Of a DNA stretch of 64,000 nt, positions 52,896 through 61,593 are shown in pieces. Every line of letters starts with the position of its first letter. Positions within the stretch are counted from its first letter, which is position 1. The DNA comes from JBCBSZ01 sp039818945. GTDB lineage: Bacteria > Actinomycetota > Acidimicrobiia > Acidimicrobiales > Poriferisodalaceae. Location: positions 1 to 64,000 of the forward strand of contig JBCBSZ010000011.1 in the NCBI GenBank assembly GCA_039818945.1. The letters run 5' to 3'. The notes beneath the pieces were generated by a model. It was not told the DNA's origin and made no database searches. It saw nothing but the letters and a program-made list of their open reading frames with translations. A program made the position numbers and the translations under genes.

Positions 52896-53803
52896 GGTCG
52901 GGTCTGCTCCAGTGCGTCGCTGAGTCGGGCGAGGCCGTCGTCGTCGGGGACGGCGATGCGGACGGCGTCGGGGGCGCCGAAGCCGACGCCGGATCGGACG
53001 AGGATCGCGTGGGGGAGGAGGCGCTCCCGGAGTCCGGCGGCCTCGGGAACCCAGAGGTAGTTCGCGGCGCTCGGCTCGGCGCGGAGGCCGTGCTGAGCAA
53101 GCAGGTCGACGAGCTGTCGACGGCCTGCGGCGATCGCCGCGCTCCAGGCGCTGAGATCGGCGGTCGCGAGCAGGTCGGGGAGCGCTGCGGCGGCCAGGCC
53201 GTTGACCGACCACCGGGGCCGAACGCCCCGGAGCCGGTGTGCGAGCCGGTCGTCCGGGGCCAGCGCGTAGCCGAGGCGGAGGCCCGGGCAGGCGAACACC
53301 TTGGTCAGCGAGCCCACGACGATCGCGTCGCGGTCGCCCCGGGTCCACCACCCGGTCGCCAGCGGGTAGAAGGCCTCGTCGCGCACCTCGGCGACCTCAT
53401 CGGCCGCCGCCAGTCGCCCGGTCGGGTTGTGGGGATCGGAGCGCCACGTCGGTGCGCCGCGCCGCAGGGTGCGGAGGTGCCGGGCGTAGAGCGAGAAGTC
53501 CGGCTCGTCGACCCAGCCCTCGGGCATCAGCTGGGCGACGAGCGCGATCGCCTCGGCCCCGCCGTTGGTGAGGACGAGCCGGCTCGGCGCGACCCCCAGC
53601 GCCTCGGCGAGCGCCTCGGTGGCGCGGTCGTCGGAGGGGTAGCGACCCAGCGCGTCGAGGTGACGCCCCACCACGGGGCCCACCGCGGGTGCGACGGGGT
53701 TGAGGCTCGCCGAGAGGTCCAGCACGCGATCGACCCCGACGCCGAGGGCCTCGGCCAACCGCCAGGCGTCGCCACCGTGCGGGCCCGGCGGGGCGAGGCT
53801 CAT
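52892..53803 (-). CDS. cobC: CobC-like PLP enzyme (threonine-phosphate decarboxylase type)
   Basis: A 303-residue fold-type I aminotransferase-like protein. The PLP Lys is in SLTKVFACPGLRLGYAL; DPHNPTGRLA and the N-terminal HGGDAWRLAEALG also match CobC/CobD decarboxylases that turn L-threonine-phosphate into aminopropanol phosphate for the corrinoid side chain. HisC-type aminotransferases are related, but the cobalamin operon settles the role. Overlaps cobD by 4 bases (ATGA). Confidence 0.88.
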   Translation of the reverse strand: MSLAPPGPHGGDAWRLAEALGVGVDRVLDLSASLNPVAPAVGPVVGRHLDALGRYPSDDRATEALAEALGVAPSRLVLTNGGAEAIALVAQLMPEGWVDEPDFSLYARHLRTLRRGAPTWRSDPHNPTGRLAAADEVAEVRDEAFYPLATGWWTRGDRDAIVVGSLTKVFACPGLRLGYALAPDDRLAHRLRGVRPRWSVNGLAAAALPDLLATADLSAWSAAIAAGRRQLVDLLAQHGLRAEPSAANYLWVPEAAGLRERLLPHAILVRSGVGFGAPDAVRIAVPDDDGLARLSDALEQTRP

Positions 53804-54714
53804 CGCCGCCTCTGGGACAGGGCGCCGACGGCCGCGACGGCGACGAGGGCGGCGAGGAGGAGCTGCTCGACGCGATCGACGAGCTCGATCGCCTCGGCGA
53901 CGTCGTCAGCGGAGGGACGTGGACCGGTGCCCAGAGCGGGGCGCACCTCCTCGCGATCGCCGTAGCGCAATGGACCGCCGAGGCGGACGCCGAGCGCTCC
54001 CGCCATCGCCGCCTCGGCGACCCCGGCATTGGGTGACGGGTGACGGCCGGCGTCGGAGCGCACCGCATCGGCGATCGCACGGGCTCGTTCGGGACGGGCT
54101 GCGACGAGGGCGACGGCGAAGAGCCGTGCCGGTACCCAGTTGGCCGCGTCGTCGAGCCGAGCGGCCGCGGTGCCGAAGCGTCGGTACCGCTCGGAGCGGT
54201 GGCCGACCATCGCGTCCATGGTGTTGATCGCACGGTGGGCGGCGGCTCCGGGTGCCCCGGCGACCACGCCCCACACGATCGTGCCGACGACGGCATCGAC
54301 GCTGTTCTCTGCCACGGACTCGATCACGGCAGCGGCGATGCCCGACTCGTCGAGCCCGGAGGGATCCCGGCCGACGAGGGCGGGGAGGCGACGCCGCGCC
54401 TCGTCGAGATCGCCGGCGTCGAGCCGGGCACCGACGTCGGTGGCGACGCGCCGCAGCTCCCGGCCGGCGGCTGCCACCTCGACGACCGTGGCCGTCGACC
54501 CGATCAGTCGACCGGCGACCATCCCGACGGTCACGCCGACCGCTGCGTAGGCGGCACCGGCCCGGCGGTCGTCGCGCCAGAGCCGGCCTTCGAGCGCCGT
54601 CATCAACGAGCCGTACCGGGCCACCGGATGCCAGCCCGACGGCGGTTCGCCGAGGAAGCGCGCGGCGGCGAGGCCGAGCGCCGTCCCCGCCGCGCGCGAG
54701 GTCAGCCCGCTCAC
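53800..54714 (-). CDS. cobD: Adenosylcobinamide-phosphate synthase
   Basis: A 304-residue membrane protein of the CbiB/CobD family. Conserved blocks are EPPSGWHPVARYGSLM near the start and the central AENSVDAVVGTIVWGVVAGAPGAAAHRAINTMDAMVGHRSERYRRFG, followed by HPSPNAGVAEAAMAGALGVRLGG. It joins cobyrate with aminopropanol (phosphate). GTG start overlapping the cobS stop. In this operon it works after CbiZ has removed the original side chain. Confidence 0.95.
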   Translation of the reverse strand: MSGLTSRAAGTALGLAAARFLGEPPSGWHPVARYGSLMTALEGRLWRDDRRAGAAYAAVGVTVGMVAGRLIGSTATVVEVAAAGRELRRVATDVGARLDAGDLDEARRRLPALVGRDPSGLDESGIAAAVIESVAENSVDAVVGTIVWGVVAGAPGAAAHRAINTMDAMVGHRSERYRRFGTAAARLDDAANWVPARLFAVALVAARPERARAIADAVRSDAGRHPSPNAGVAEAAMAGALGVRLGGPLRYGDREEVRPALGTGPRPSADDVAEAIELVDRVEQLLLAALVAVAAVGALSQRRR

Positions 54715-55412
54715 GAGAGCTCCAGGGCGAAGACCAGCAGGCCGACGGTCTCGACGAGCACGATCACCGCGCCCAGCACGTCGCCGGTGAACCCGCCGAG
54801 CCGGCGTCGGGCGAGCGCGACGACGGCGAGCGCCGTCGCCACGGCACCGATGGCAGCGAGCGAGCCGATCAACGGATCGACGACCACCAGCACGGCCGTG
54901 GCGGGGACGAGGCCGAGCGCCACCCGAGGGTGGGCACCGGCGAGGAACGGCGCGGCGAGGCCGTCGGCGCGTGCGTAGGGCACCGCGGCGGGGACGACCG
55001 CGGCGATCGTTCGGCTCATCGACCACACGCCGACGAGCACGAGCGGCTCGACCGGTTGCGAGGCGAGGGCCGTCCATCGCAGCAACAACACGGCGGGGAC
55101 GACCGCCAGGGCGAAGGCACCGACGTCGGGAGCGCGCATGACCTCGAGACGTCGCTCGCGGTCGAGGTGGGGGAGGAGGCCGTCGGCGCTGTCGGCGAGG
55201 CCGTCGACGTGGAGCAGGCCGGTCAGCGCCAGATCGACGGCGATCACGACCGCAGCGGCGACGCCAGGGGAGGTGATCTCGGAGAGACCCCACCAGACGG
55301 CACCCAGGAGCCCGCCGATGAGCGCCCCGACGACCGGGAACCACCGGAACGTGCGCTCGTCGGGTGTCCGGGCCGCCCCGAGGACGGTGAGGAAGCTGAG
55401 GGCGCCGATCAC
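54711..55412 (-). CDS. cobS: Adenosylcobinamide-GDP ribazoletransferase (cobalamin synthase)
   Basis: A 233-residue polytopic membrane protein. The signature LLHVDGLADSADGLLPH (Asp-rich, metal-binding), followed by RRLEVMRAPDVGAFA, is specific to CobS. It joins adenosylcobinamide-GDP with ribazole phosphate. The GTG start overlaps the cobU stop, and the product of CobU is its substrate. Confidence 0.95.
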   Translation of the reverse strand: MIGALSFLTVLGAARTPDERTFRWFPVVGALIGGLLGAVWWGLSEITSPGVAAAVVIAVDLALTGLLHVDGLADSADGLLPHLDRERRLEVMRAPDVGAFALAVVPAVLLLRWTALASQPVEPLVLVGVWSMSRTIAAVVPAAVPYARADGLAAPFLAGAHPRVALGLVPATAVLVVVDPLIGSLAAIGAVATALAVVALARRRLGGFTGDVLGAVIVLVETVGLLVFALELS

Positions 55413-55912
55413 AGCTCGCCGACGGGGGGCAGCTGCACCGCTCGGCCGGCGACGACCAGGACCGCCCGGTCGGCCGCCTCCGAGAGGGCGAGGTTGACGG
55501 CGCCGAGCACCTCCTGGAACCGACGGCCGAGCTCGGTCGGTGGGTGCACGGACATGCCCACCTCCTCGCTGACGAGGACGGTGGGGTCGGTGCGCGATCG
55601 CAGCGCTGCCAGCAGCACCTCGATGTCGGGGTCGAGGTCCGGGTGCGCCGTGATCCAGGTCCCGAGCGAGTCGACCAGGACCGGTCCGCTCGTCGCGCCG
55701 AGCTCGGCCGGGAGCTCGGCGCCCACCTCGCGTTCCGTCCAGCTGGCCGGGCGCCGGGCGCGGTGCCGTTCGATGCGGGCGGCGTGATCGGCGTCGGAGG
55801 GGTCGAGCAACGCCGTGGCCAGGTAGGTCACGTGGTCGCCGGCCTCGGCGGCGAGCCGTTCGGCGACCGCCGACTTGCCGGAGCTCGCTCCGCCCAGCAC
55901 GAGGGTGATCAC
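55409..55912 (-). CDS. cobU: Adenosylcobinamide kinase/guanylyltransferase
   Basis: A 167-residue CobU. The P-loop is GGASSGKS (residues 7-14), the guanylylated-His region RIERHRARRPASWTERE and the motif VLVSEEVGMSVHPPTELGRRFQEVLGAVNLALSEAADR is diagnostic. It phosphorylates cobinamide and transfers GMP from GTP. GTG start; overlaps both neighbours by 4 bases. Confidence 0.95.
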   Translation of the reverse strand: MITLVLGGASSGKSAVAERLAAEAGDHVTYLATALLDPSDADHAARIERHRARRPASWTEREVGAELPAELGATSGPVLVDSLGTWITAHPDLDPDIEVLLAALRSRTDPTVLVSEEVGMSVHPPTELGRRFQEVLGAVNLALSEAADRAVLVVAGRAVQLPPVGEL

Positions 55913-56559
55913 GGCGCCCCCAGCCCGGCGAGCACGCAGTGGTGCGCCGCCCTGGCCAGGCGGGCGCCCCAGGGTGAGCGGGGCCCGGCGAAGGGCTCCT
56001 CGGCACCGTCCGCGGGACACACCACGCACACCGCATCGCTGGCCGTCCCGGTGCCTGGCACCCCGCGCTCGGCGAGCGCCTGCGCCTTCGCCTCGGTGAT
56101 GGTCATCACGGCGTTCACCATGGCAGCTTCGGAGAGCCGGACGGGCAACTGGACGACGAGGTTGATGGTGTCGGGTCGCCACGAGCCGTGGACGCCGTCG
56201 TCGTCGGCGGCCCAGGTCGGTCGGGTGACCCCGACGGTCCCGTGCACGACGGCGCCGCCATCGGTGCCGGCGGTCCACCGGGCCACCGGAGCTGCCGTCA
56301 TCAGGCCGACGCCGAGCCCGCCGAGCCCGCCGAGCCCGAGCGCTCCAGCGACCTCGGCGAGGTGGGCGCCGGGGTCGAGGCGGTCGTAGGTGTGGTCGAC
56401 CTCGAGGTCGATGACCCAGCGGATGCGTCTCCGCCCCCCGCCCAGCGTCGCCGACGAGATCGCTTCGACGGGCTCGTCCCAGCGCCACACGAGGCAGGGC
56501 CGAGCCGAGTCGGCCGGGCGATCGATCAGGACCGGGTCGACGGTCGCACGGGTGCCCAC
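55909..56559 (-). CDS. cbiZ: Adenosylcobinamide amidohydrolase
   Basis: A 216-residue CbiZ. Matching family blocks are ISSATLGGGRRRIRWVIDLEVDHTY, VGLMTAAPVARW, DTINLVVQLPVRLSEAAMVNAVMTITEAKAQALAERGVPGTGTASDAVCVVCP. CbiZ cleaves the aminopropanol side chain of adenosylcobinamide or pseudo-B12 to yield adenosylcobyrate, the starting point for rebuilding with CobD. Its presence marks the operon as a salvage/remodelling route. GTG start; 5 bases after cobO. Confidence 0.9.
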   Translation of the reverse strand: MGTRATVDPVLIDRPADSARPCLVWRWDEPVEAISSATLGGGRRRIRWVIDLEVDHTYDRLDPGAHLAEVAGALGLGGLGGLGVGLMTAAPVARWTAGTDGGAVVHGTVGVTRPTWAADDDGVHGSWRPDTINLVVQLPVRLSEAAMVNAVMTITEAKAQALAERGVPGTGTASDAVCVVCPADGAEEPFAGPRSPWGARLARAAHHCVLAGLGAP

Positions 56560-56564
56560 GGACG

Positions 56565-57128
56565 TCAGTAGTCGATCCCTCGCTTGGCCCTGATGCCCGT
56601 CTCGTAGGCGTGCTTGATGACGCGCATCTCGGTGGCGGTGTCGGCGACGTCGAGCAGCGGTTGTGGTGCGTCCCGTCCGGTCAGCACGACGTTCACCGAG
56701 CGGTCGCGCTCGCGCACCGCTGCGACGACGTCGTCGCCGTCGATCCATCCCCAGTTGATCGGGTAGGTGATCTCGTCGAGCACGACGAGCCGGTGCTCAC
56801 CCGTCGACAAGAGCTGCCGGGCATGCCGCCACGCCTCCTGCGCGACGGCCTCGTCCTCGGAGAGGTCGTCGCTGTCCCAGGAGAACCCCTCGCCGATCGC
56901 CCACCAGTCGACGCCGAGGTTGCGTGCGACCTTCTCCTCGCCGGTGTTCCAGTTGCCCGACTTCAGGAACTGGACCACGCCGACCGGCCAGTCGCGGGCG
57001 ACGGCCCGCATGATCACGCCGAACGCGGCGGTGCTCTTGCCCTTGCCGTGGCCGGTGTTGACCAGCACGAGGGAGTCGGCCCGTCGCAGGTCCTTCGGTC
57101 GGGGGTCCTCGGTCCGGGGTTCGCTCAT
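56565..57128 (-). CDS. cobO: Corrinoid adenosyltransferase (CobA/CobO type)
   Basis: A 187-residue CobO. The P-loop is NTGHGKGKSTAAFG; other family blocks are VVQFLKSGNWNTGEE, VLDEITYPINWGW and VVLTGRDAPQPLLDVADTATEM. It adds the adenosyl group from ATP to cob(I)yrinic or cob(I)inamide. It immediately follows the ABC transporter ATPase (ATGA overlap), so imported corrinoid is adenosylated on entry, as CbiZ requires. Confidence 0.95.
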   Translation of the reverse strand: MSEPRTEDPRPKDLRRADSLVLVNTGHGKGKSTAAFGVIMRAVARDWPVGVVQFLKSGNWNTGEEKVARNLGVDWWAIGEGFSWDSDDLSEDEAVAQEAWRHARQLLSTGEHRLVVLDEITYPINWGWIDGDDVVAAVRERDRSVNVVLTGRDAPQPLLDVADTATEMRVIKHAYETGIRAKRGIDY

Positions 57129-57955
57129 GGGGTGCCCTCTCGTCGTCGGCGGACCGAGACGGTGACGGCGCCGTCGGTCTCGTGGTGGATGCGGACCTCG
57201 GCGCCGTAGTGGCGGCCGATGAGGTCGGAGGTGAGGACCTCGGCCGGCTCGCCGTCGGCGACGATCGCCCCGTCGACGAGCAGCGCGATCCGCTCGGAGA
57301 ACTGACCGGCGAGGCTGAGGTCGTGCAGCGTGCTCAGCACGGTGAGGCCCCGCTCGTGGCGGAGCTCGTCGAGGAGCTCCAGCACCTCGATCTGATGTCC
57401 GATGTCGAGCGCGCTCGACGGTTCGTCGAGCAACAGGAGGGGTGCCTCCTGAGCGAGCGCCCGTGCGATGGCGGTGCGCTGGCGCTCGCCGCCGGACAGC
57501 GTGTCGACGGCCCGGTCGCCGAGCGCGTCGAGGTCGAGCCGCTGGAGGAGCGCGTGCACGGTCGCGACGTCGTGCTCGGAGGCCGACACGCGGAACGTCT
57601 GGTGGGCGGCGCGTCCGAGGAGCACGTAGTCGATGACGGCCATCCCCGGCGGCCAGACCGGGTGCTGGGGCACGGTGGCCAGGTGTCGTGCTCTGCGGCG
57701 TGGGCTCCACGCACCGAGGGGGGCGCCATCGATGCAGATCTCGCCCTCGGCGTCGACGAGCCCGCTCAGCGCTCGCAGCAGGGTCGACTTCCCGGCGCCG
57801 TTGGGCCCGATGATGGTGGTCCAGCTGCCGGCCGCGACGGAGAGGTCGAGCCCGGAGATGATGGCGGCATCGCCGAGGCGGACGCCGAGCCCGGTGCAGG
57901 AGACGGCGGCCCGGGTCGCGGTCGACGGCGTGGCCCTGGCGACGGCGTCGGTCAT
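57125..57955 (-). CDS. Corrinoid ABC transporter, ATP-binding protein (BtuD-like)
   Basis: A 276-residue ABC ATPase of the iron-siderophore/B12 class. Walker A is IGPNGAGKST, the signature LSGGERQRTAIARALAQ, Walker B LLLLDEPSSALD and the H-loop STLHDLS. Between permease and cobO in a B12 operon under a cobalamin riboswitch, so corrinoid is the likely cargo rather than a siderophore. Overlaps both neighbours by 4 bases. Confidence 0.9.
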   Translation of the reverse strand: MTDAVARATPSTATRAAVSCTGLGVRLGDAAIISGLDLSVAAGSWTTIIGPNGAGKSTLLRALSGLVDAEGEICIDGAPLGAWSPRRRARHLATVPQHPVWPPGMAVIDYVLLGRAAHQTFRVSASEHDVATVHALLQRLDLDALGDRAVDTLSGGERQRTAIARALAQEAPLLLLDEPSSALDIGHQIEVLELLDELRHERGLTVLSTLHDLSLAGQFSERIALLVDGAIVADGEPAEVLTSDLIGRHYGAEVRIHHETDGAVTVSVRRRREGTP

Positions 57956-59007
57956 GCCATCACCGCCGTGCGGTGCCGGAGGATCACGAGGAAGAACGGC
58001 GCGCCGAAGAAGGCGGTCACCACGCCGATCGGCAGCTCGGCCGGCGACTCGACGGTGCGCGCCAGGAGGTCGGCGAGCACGAGGAAGGCGGCGCCGAACA
58101 GGATGGACAGGGGCAGCACGATCCGGTTGCCGACCCCGACGACCATCCGGACGGCGTGGGGCACGATCAGGCCGACGAAGCCGATCAACCCGCTGACCGA
58201 CACGGCAGCCGCGGCGGCGAGGCTGGCCGCGACCAGCACGACGAGCCGGATGCGATCGGGTCGCACCCCCAGCGACGCCGCCTCGTCGTCGCCCACCGAG
58301 AGCACGTCGAGGAGGCCGACGGCGAGCAGCAGCACCGTCAGCGTGACGACGGCGTACGGCAGCACCAGCAGGACCTCGTCCCAGCCCTGCGTCGCCAACC
58401 GACCGAGGATCCAGGAGTAGACCTGGCGGAGCGAGTCCGCATCTCGCTGCTGGACGTAGGTCTGCAGGGCGGCGAAGAAGGCGGCGACGGCGACGCCGGC
58501 GAGGATCAGCGTCGCGGGCGAGCCGCCGTCGGAGCGGCGTGTCCCGAGGAAGGCCGCGATCGACACCGCCGTCAGCGCCCCGATGAAGGCGAACAGCGGC
58601 AGCGGGTCGACGACGGCGAGCCCGGCGCCGACGCCGGTGACGATGGCGATCGTGGCCCCGAGCCCGGCCCCGGCGGAGATGCCGAGCAGGAACGGATCGG
58701 CGAGCGGGTTCCGGAAGACGCCCTGATACGCCGCACCGGATGCCGCGAGCAGCGCCCCGACGAGCAGGCCGAGCACGACCCGCGGCGTGCGGACCTCCCA
58801 CACGATCGCCGCCTGCACCTCGCTCAGCCCGGAGTCGACCGAGACCCCGGGGAGCCGGTCGAGGAGCTCGCGAGCCACGTCGACCGGCGCGATGTCGACC
58901 GCACCGACCGAGAGCGAGAGCAGGGAGGCACCCACGACCGCGGCGACACCGCCGGCGATCCAGCCGGCGCCGACCCTCGTCGGCCCTGGTGGTGCCTCGG
59001 TGATCAC
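57952..59007 (-). CDS. Corrinoid ABC transporter, permease (BtuC-like)
   Basis: A 351-residue FecCD/BtuC-family permease with about ten membrane helices and the conserved blocks RTPRVVLGLLVGALLAASGAAYQGVFRNPLADPFLLGISAGAGLGA, GVRPDRIR and SGLIGFVGLIVPHAVRMVVG. The GTG start at 59007 overlaps the substrate-binding-protein stop; upstream codons in frame are antisense-like. It passes corrinoid across the membrane with the ATPase above. Confidence 0.92.
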   Translation of the reverse strand: MITEAPPGPTRVGAGWIAGGVAAVVGASLLSLSVGAVDIAPVDVARELLDRLPGVSVDSGLSEVQAAIVWEVRTPRVVLGLLVGALLAASGAAYQGVFRNPLADPFLLGISAGAGLGATIAIVTGVGAGLAVVDPLPLFAFIGALTAVSIAAFLGTRRSDGGSPATLILAGVAVAAFFAALQTYVQQRDADSLRQVYSWILGRLATQGWDEVLLVLPYAVVTLTVLLLAVGLLDVLSVGDDEAASLGVRPDRIRLVVLVAASLAAAAAVSVSGLIGFVGLIVPHAVRMVVGVGNRIVLPLSILFGAAFLVLADLLARTVESPAELPIGVVTAFFGAPFFLVILRHRTAVMA

Positions 59008-60020
59008 CCGGCGGTCGCCGTGACCGAGGCGGTGGCGTCGATGACGATCCGCAGGAAGTCGACCACCCGCGGGCCCCACCGGGAGGCGATGTCGTCGTCG
59101 AGCTCGATGATGGCGCCGTTCTGGACGGCGGTGAGCACGTCCCAGCCCGGCCGGCCCGAGACGGTCTCGGCGTTCTGGCCACAGCACTTGGTGTCGGCCA
59201 GGAAGATCAGATCGGGGTCGGCGTCGATCAGGAACTCGGCGTCGAGCTGCGGGAAGCCCCCGGCGGCTCCGTCGGGGTCGGCGGCGTCGGCGACGTTGGA
59301 GAGGCCGGCCAGCGAGTAGACCTCGCCGATGAAGGTCGAGGAGGTCACCGAGAACAGCGTGTCGTCGAGCTCGTGGAAGTAGGTGAGCCCGGCGTCGGCC
59401 GGCGCCTGCGAGGCGAGCTCGTCGATGTCGGTCTGCATCTGCGCCACCAGGGTGACGGCGAGATCGAGCTGCCCGGTCGCCGCCCCGAGCTGCTCGATCT
59501 GGCGGTACGTGTCGTCGAGCGTCGCCGCGGCGCCGTGGATGATCACCGGGATGCCGACGGCGTCGAGGCCGGCGAGGGTGTCCGGGTCGGCGCCCGACAT
59601 CACGACGAGGTCCGGCTCGAACGCCACGATCGCCTCGACGTTGGGCTGGAAGCCGCTGAGATCGGTGATCGGCGCCTCGGCGGGGAAGTTGGAGAAGCTG
59701 TCGACCGCGACCACCTGGGGCCCCGCCCCGATGGCGAAGAGCATCTCGGTGGAGGTGGGCGACAGGCTCACGATCGCCTCGGGTCGGGCATCGATGGCGA
59801 CCTCGCCGTCATCGTCGGTGATCGTCACCGGGAAGCCGTCGTCGGCCTCGGGCGCCTCGGTGGCATCGGTCTCGGCCGGTGCCTCGGTGGTCTCCGCCGG
59901 CGTCGAGGTGGTCGCGTCGGCCTCGGACTCGCCGTCGTCGTCGCTGTCGCCGCATGCGGCTGCGACGACGGCGAGCGAGAGCAGCAGGGCGAGCAGTCGC
60001 AGCATCGAACGGGATGTCAT
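59004..60020 (-). CDS. Corrinoid ABC transporter, substrate-binding lipoprotein (BtuF-like)
   Basis: A 338-residue lipoprotein. The signal peptide MLRLLALLLSLAVVAAAC has the lipid-attached Cys23, followed by a 40-residue Asp/Glu/Thr-rich linker. The Peripla_BP_2 body runs EAIVSLSPTSTEMLFAIGAGPQVVAVD... through TDLSGFQPNVEAIVAFEPDLVV. First gene of the ten-gene B12 operon; its ribosome site AGGAGG (60027-60032 on this strand) is partly inside a hairpin below the riboswitch. Confidence 0.92.
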   Translation of the reverse strand: MTSRSMLRLLALLLSLAVVAAACGDSDDDGESEADATTSTPAETTEAPAETDATEAPEADDGFPVTITDDDGEVAIDARPEAIVSLSPTSTEMLFAIGAGPQVVAVDSFSNFPAEAPITDLSGFQPNVEAIVAFEPDLVVMSGADPDTLAGLDAVGIPVIIHGAAATLDDTYRQIEQLGAATGQLDLAVTLVAQMQTDIDELASQAPADAGLTYFHELDDTLFSVTSSTFIGEVYSLAGLSNVADAADPDGAAGGFPQLDAEFLIDADPDLIFLADTKCCGQNAETVSGRPGWDVLTAVQNGAIIELDDDIASRWGPRVVDFLRIVIDATASVTATAG

Positions 60021-60026
60021 GGGGAT

Positions 60027-60063
60027 CCTCCTGTCGTCGAGGGACGCTCGCTCGATCGACAGG
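60027..60063 (-). promoter_or_regulatory. Hairpin overlapping the btuF-like ribosome-binding site
   Basis: On the transcript, CCTGTCG (60057-60063) can pair with CGACAGG (60030-60036). The second arm covers half of the AGGAGG ribosome site at 60027-60032, seven bases from the ATG. The first arm coincides with the ACCTGTC end of the riboswitch B12-box-like segment, so hairpin and aptamer appear mutually dependent, consistent with translational control. Confidence 0.6.
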
Positions 60064-60222
60064 TGCCAGGCCCGGTCGGCCGAACCAACCCCTTCCTCGA
60101 GGGTGTTCACGGTTCGCTCGGAGGTGGAACGCGACCGGGCTCGTCCTCTGTGAGAGGCATCACCGTTGCGGGACAGCGCCGGGATCTCACCGGCTTCGGT
60201 GCCACACCGAGGACCGAACTGT
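60055..60222 (-). promoter_or_regulatory. Cobalamin riboswitch
   Basis: The minus-strand leader contains GAAGCCGGTGAGATCCCGG directly followed by CGCTGTCCCGCAACGGTGA, which match the conserved cobalamin-riboswitch core (GGTG-x-x-AATCCGG, GCTG-x-CCCGCAACxGT). A degenerate 3' B12 box, ending ACCTGTC, follows. It lies in the 301-base divergent gap before btuF and is expected to turn the transport and salvage operon down when adenosylcobalamin is abundant. The exact ends are approximate. Confidence 0.88.
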
Positions 60223-60321
60223 AGCCCGTCGCCGCCCACCGTCCAGCGAACGCGCCGCGCGGCCGGCACCGTCGGACTCCGGTTCTCCGCTGTCGCCGTC
60301 GGGCTGCGAGCATGTCCGAGC

Positions 60322-61587
60322 ATGAGCGATCGCTACGACGTCGTCGTCTTCGGCCCGACCGGGGTGACCGGCCGCGAGGTGGCCCGCTACGTGTCGGGCC
60401 GCGCCGGTGAGCTGGGCCTGAGCTGGGCCGTGGCCGGCCGCGATCGCCGGCGGATCGACGAGGCCCTGGCGAGGGTGCACGCCCGACCCGACGGCGTGCT
60501 GCTCGCCGACATCGAGGATCCCTCGAGCATCGAGGCGATGGTGGCCGCGACGGGCGTCGTCGTGAACCTCGTCGGCCCCTACGCCCGCTACGGCGAGCCC
60601 GTCTACGCGGCGTGCTCGGCTGCCGGAACCCACCAGCTCGATCTGACCGGTGAGACCGACTGGCTGCGCTCCATGATCGATCGCTACGACGAACCTGCGG
60701 CGGTCAGCGGTGCGAAGATCGTGCCGACCTGCGGCTTCGAGGCGTTGCCCTTCGACCTCGCGTGCCGGTACGCCTCGGCGATCGCGTACGAGCGCAGCGG
60801 CCGGGCGGTCACCGCGGTCGACATCGCCGTCTCGATCTCCAACGAGACGTCGCTGCGCAGCGCCTCCGACGCCGTGTCGGGCGGGACGTTCACCAGCGGA
60901 CTCGACGCCTTCGAGCGCGGCGCCCTGGCGAGAGCGGACCCCTACGAGCTCGATCCCCCGGGGAGCAGGGCGTCGGGCCGCTACTCGTTCGTGCCCCGCC
61001 GACACGCCGGCACCCGGGACTGGCTCGCCCCGGTGTTCCCGTCGCCGGTGCTCAACCCGCCGATCGTCCATCGCAGCGCGGCGCTCGCCCGCCGAGAGGG
61101 AGATCCGACGTACGCCCCCGACTTCCGGTACACCGAGGGGACCGTCGCCTCCTCGCTGGTCCCGGTACCCGGCGCCTCGCTGCTCGGTCCGTCGGTGGCC
61201 GCGTCGATGGCCGTGATGCAGGCCGGCATGACCGTGGCCGGGATGGCGCCGTCGCCGGTGCGTCGCGCCATGGCCGACCTCGGACGCCGACTCGGACCGT
61301 CCGCGGGTGAGGGGCCCCGGCCCGAGAGCCTCGATCGTTGGTCGTACCGGCTCGACGCTCGCGCCACGACCGCCGACGGGGTCACCGTCGACGTCCAGGT
61401 CGACGGCGACGGCCATCCGGGTTACAAGTCGACCGCGACGATCGTCGGCGAGGCGGCGCTCGCGCTGGCCGACCCCTCGGCTCCGGTGCCCGACGTGGCG
61501 GGTGTCGTCACGCCGGCGGCGGCGTTGGGTCTCGACGCGCTCGACCGGTTCCGGGCCGCGGGCCTGCGCTTCTCGGTCGTGCGCTGA
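60322..61587 (+). CDS. Saccharopine dehydrogenase-like / trans-acting enoyl reductase family protein
   Basis: A 421-residue Rossmann-fold protein. The N-terminal cofactor motif is VVVFGPTGVTGREVARY, followed by WAVAGRDRRRIDEAL and VVVNLVGPYARYGEPVYAACSAAGTHQLDLTGET. This is the pattern of the actinobacterial saccharopine-dehydrogenase-like family that includes Rv2953, a trans-acting enoyl reductase of phenolic-lipid synthesis. Whether this one acts on polyketide or lipid enoyl groups is unknown. ATG 60322; it is divergent from the riboswitch-controlled operon and converges on the PDH gene with only 6 bases between stops. Confidence 0.85.
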   Translation: MSDRYDVVVFGPTGVTGREVARYVSGRAGELGLSWAVAGRDRRRIDEALARVHARPDGVLLADIEDPSSIEAMVAATGVVVNLVGPYARYGEPVYAACSAAGTHQLDLTGETDWLRSMIDRYDEPAAVSGAKIVPTCGFEALPFDLACRYASAIAYERSGRAVTAVDIAVSISNETSLRSASDAVSGGTFTSGLDAFERGALARADPYELDPPGSRASGRYSFVPRRHAGTRDWLAPVFPSPVLNPPIVHRSAALARREGDPTYAPDFRYTEGTVASSLVPVPGASLLGPSVAASMAVMQAGMTVAGMAPSPVRRAMADLGRRLGPSAGEGPRPESLDRWSYRLDARATTADGVTVDVQVDGDGHPGYKSTATIVGEAALALADPSAPVPDVAGVVTPAAALGLDALDRFRAAGLRFSVVR

Positions 61588-61593
61588 GGCCGG

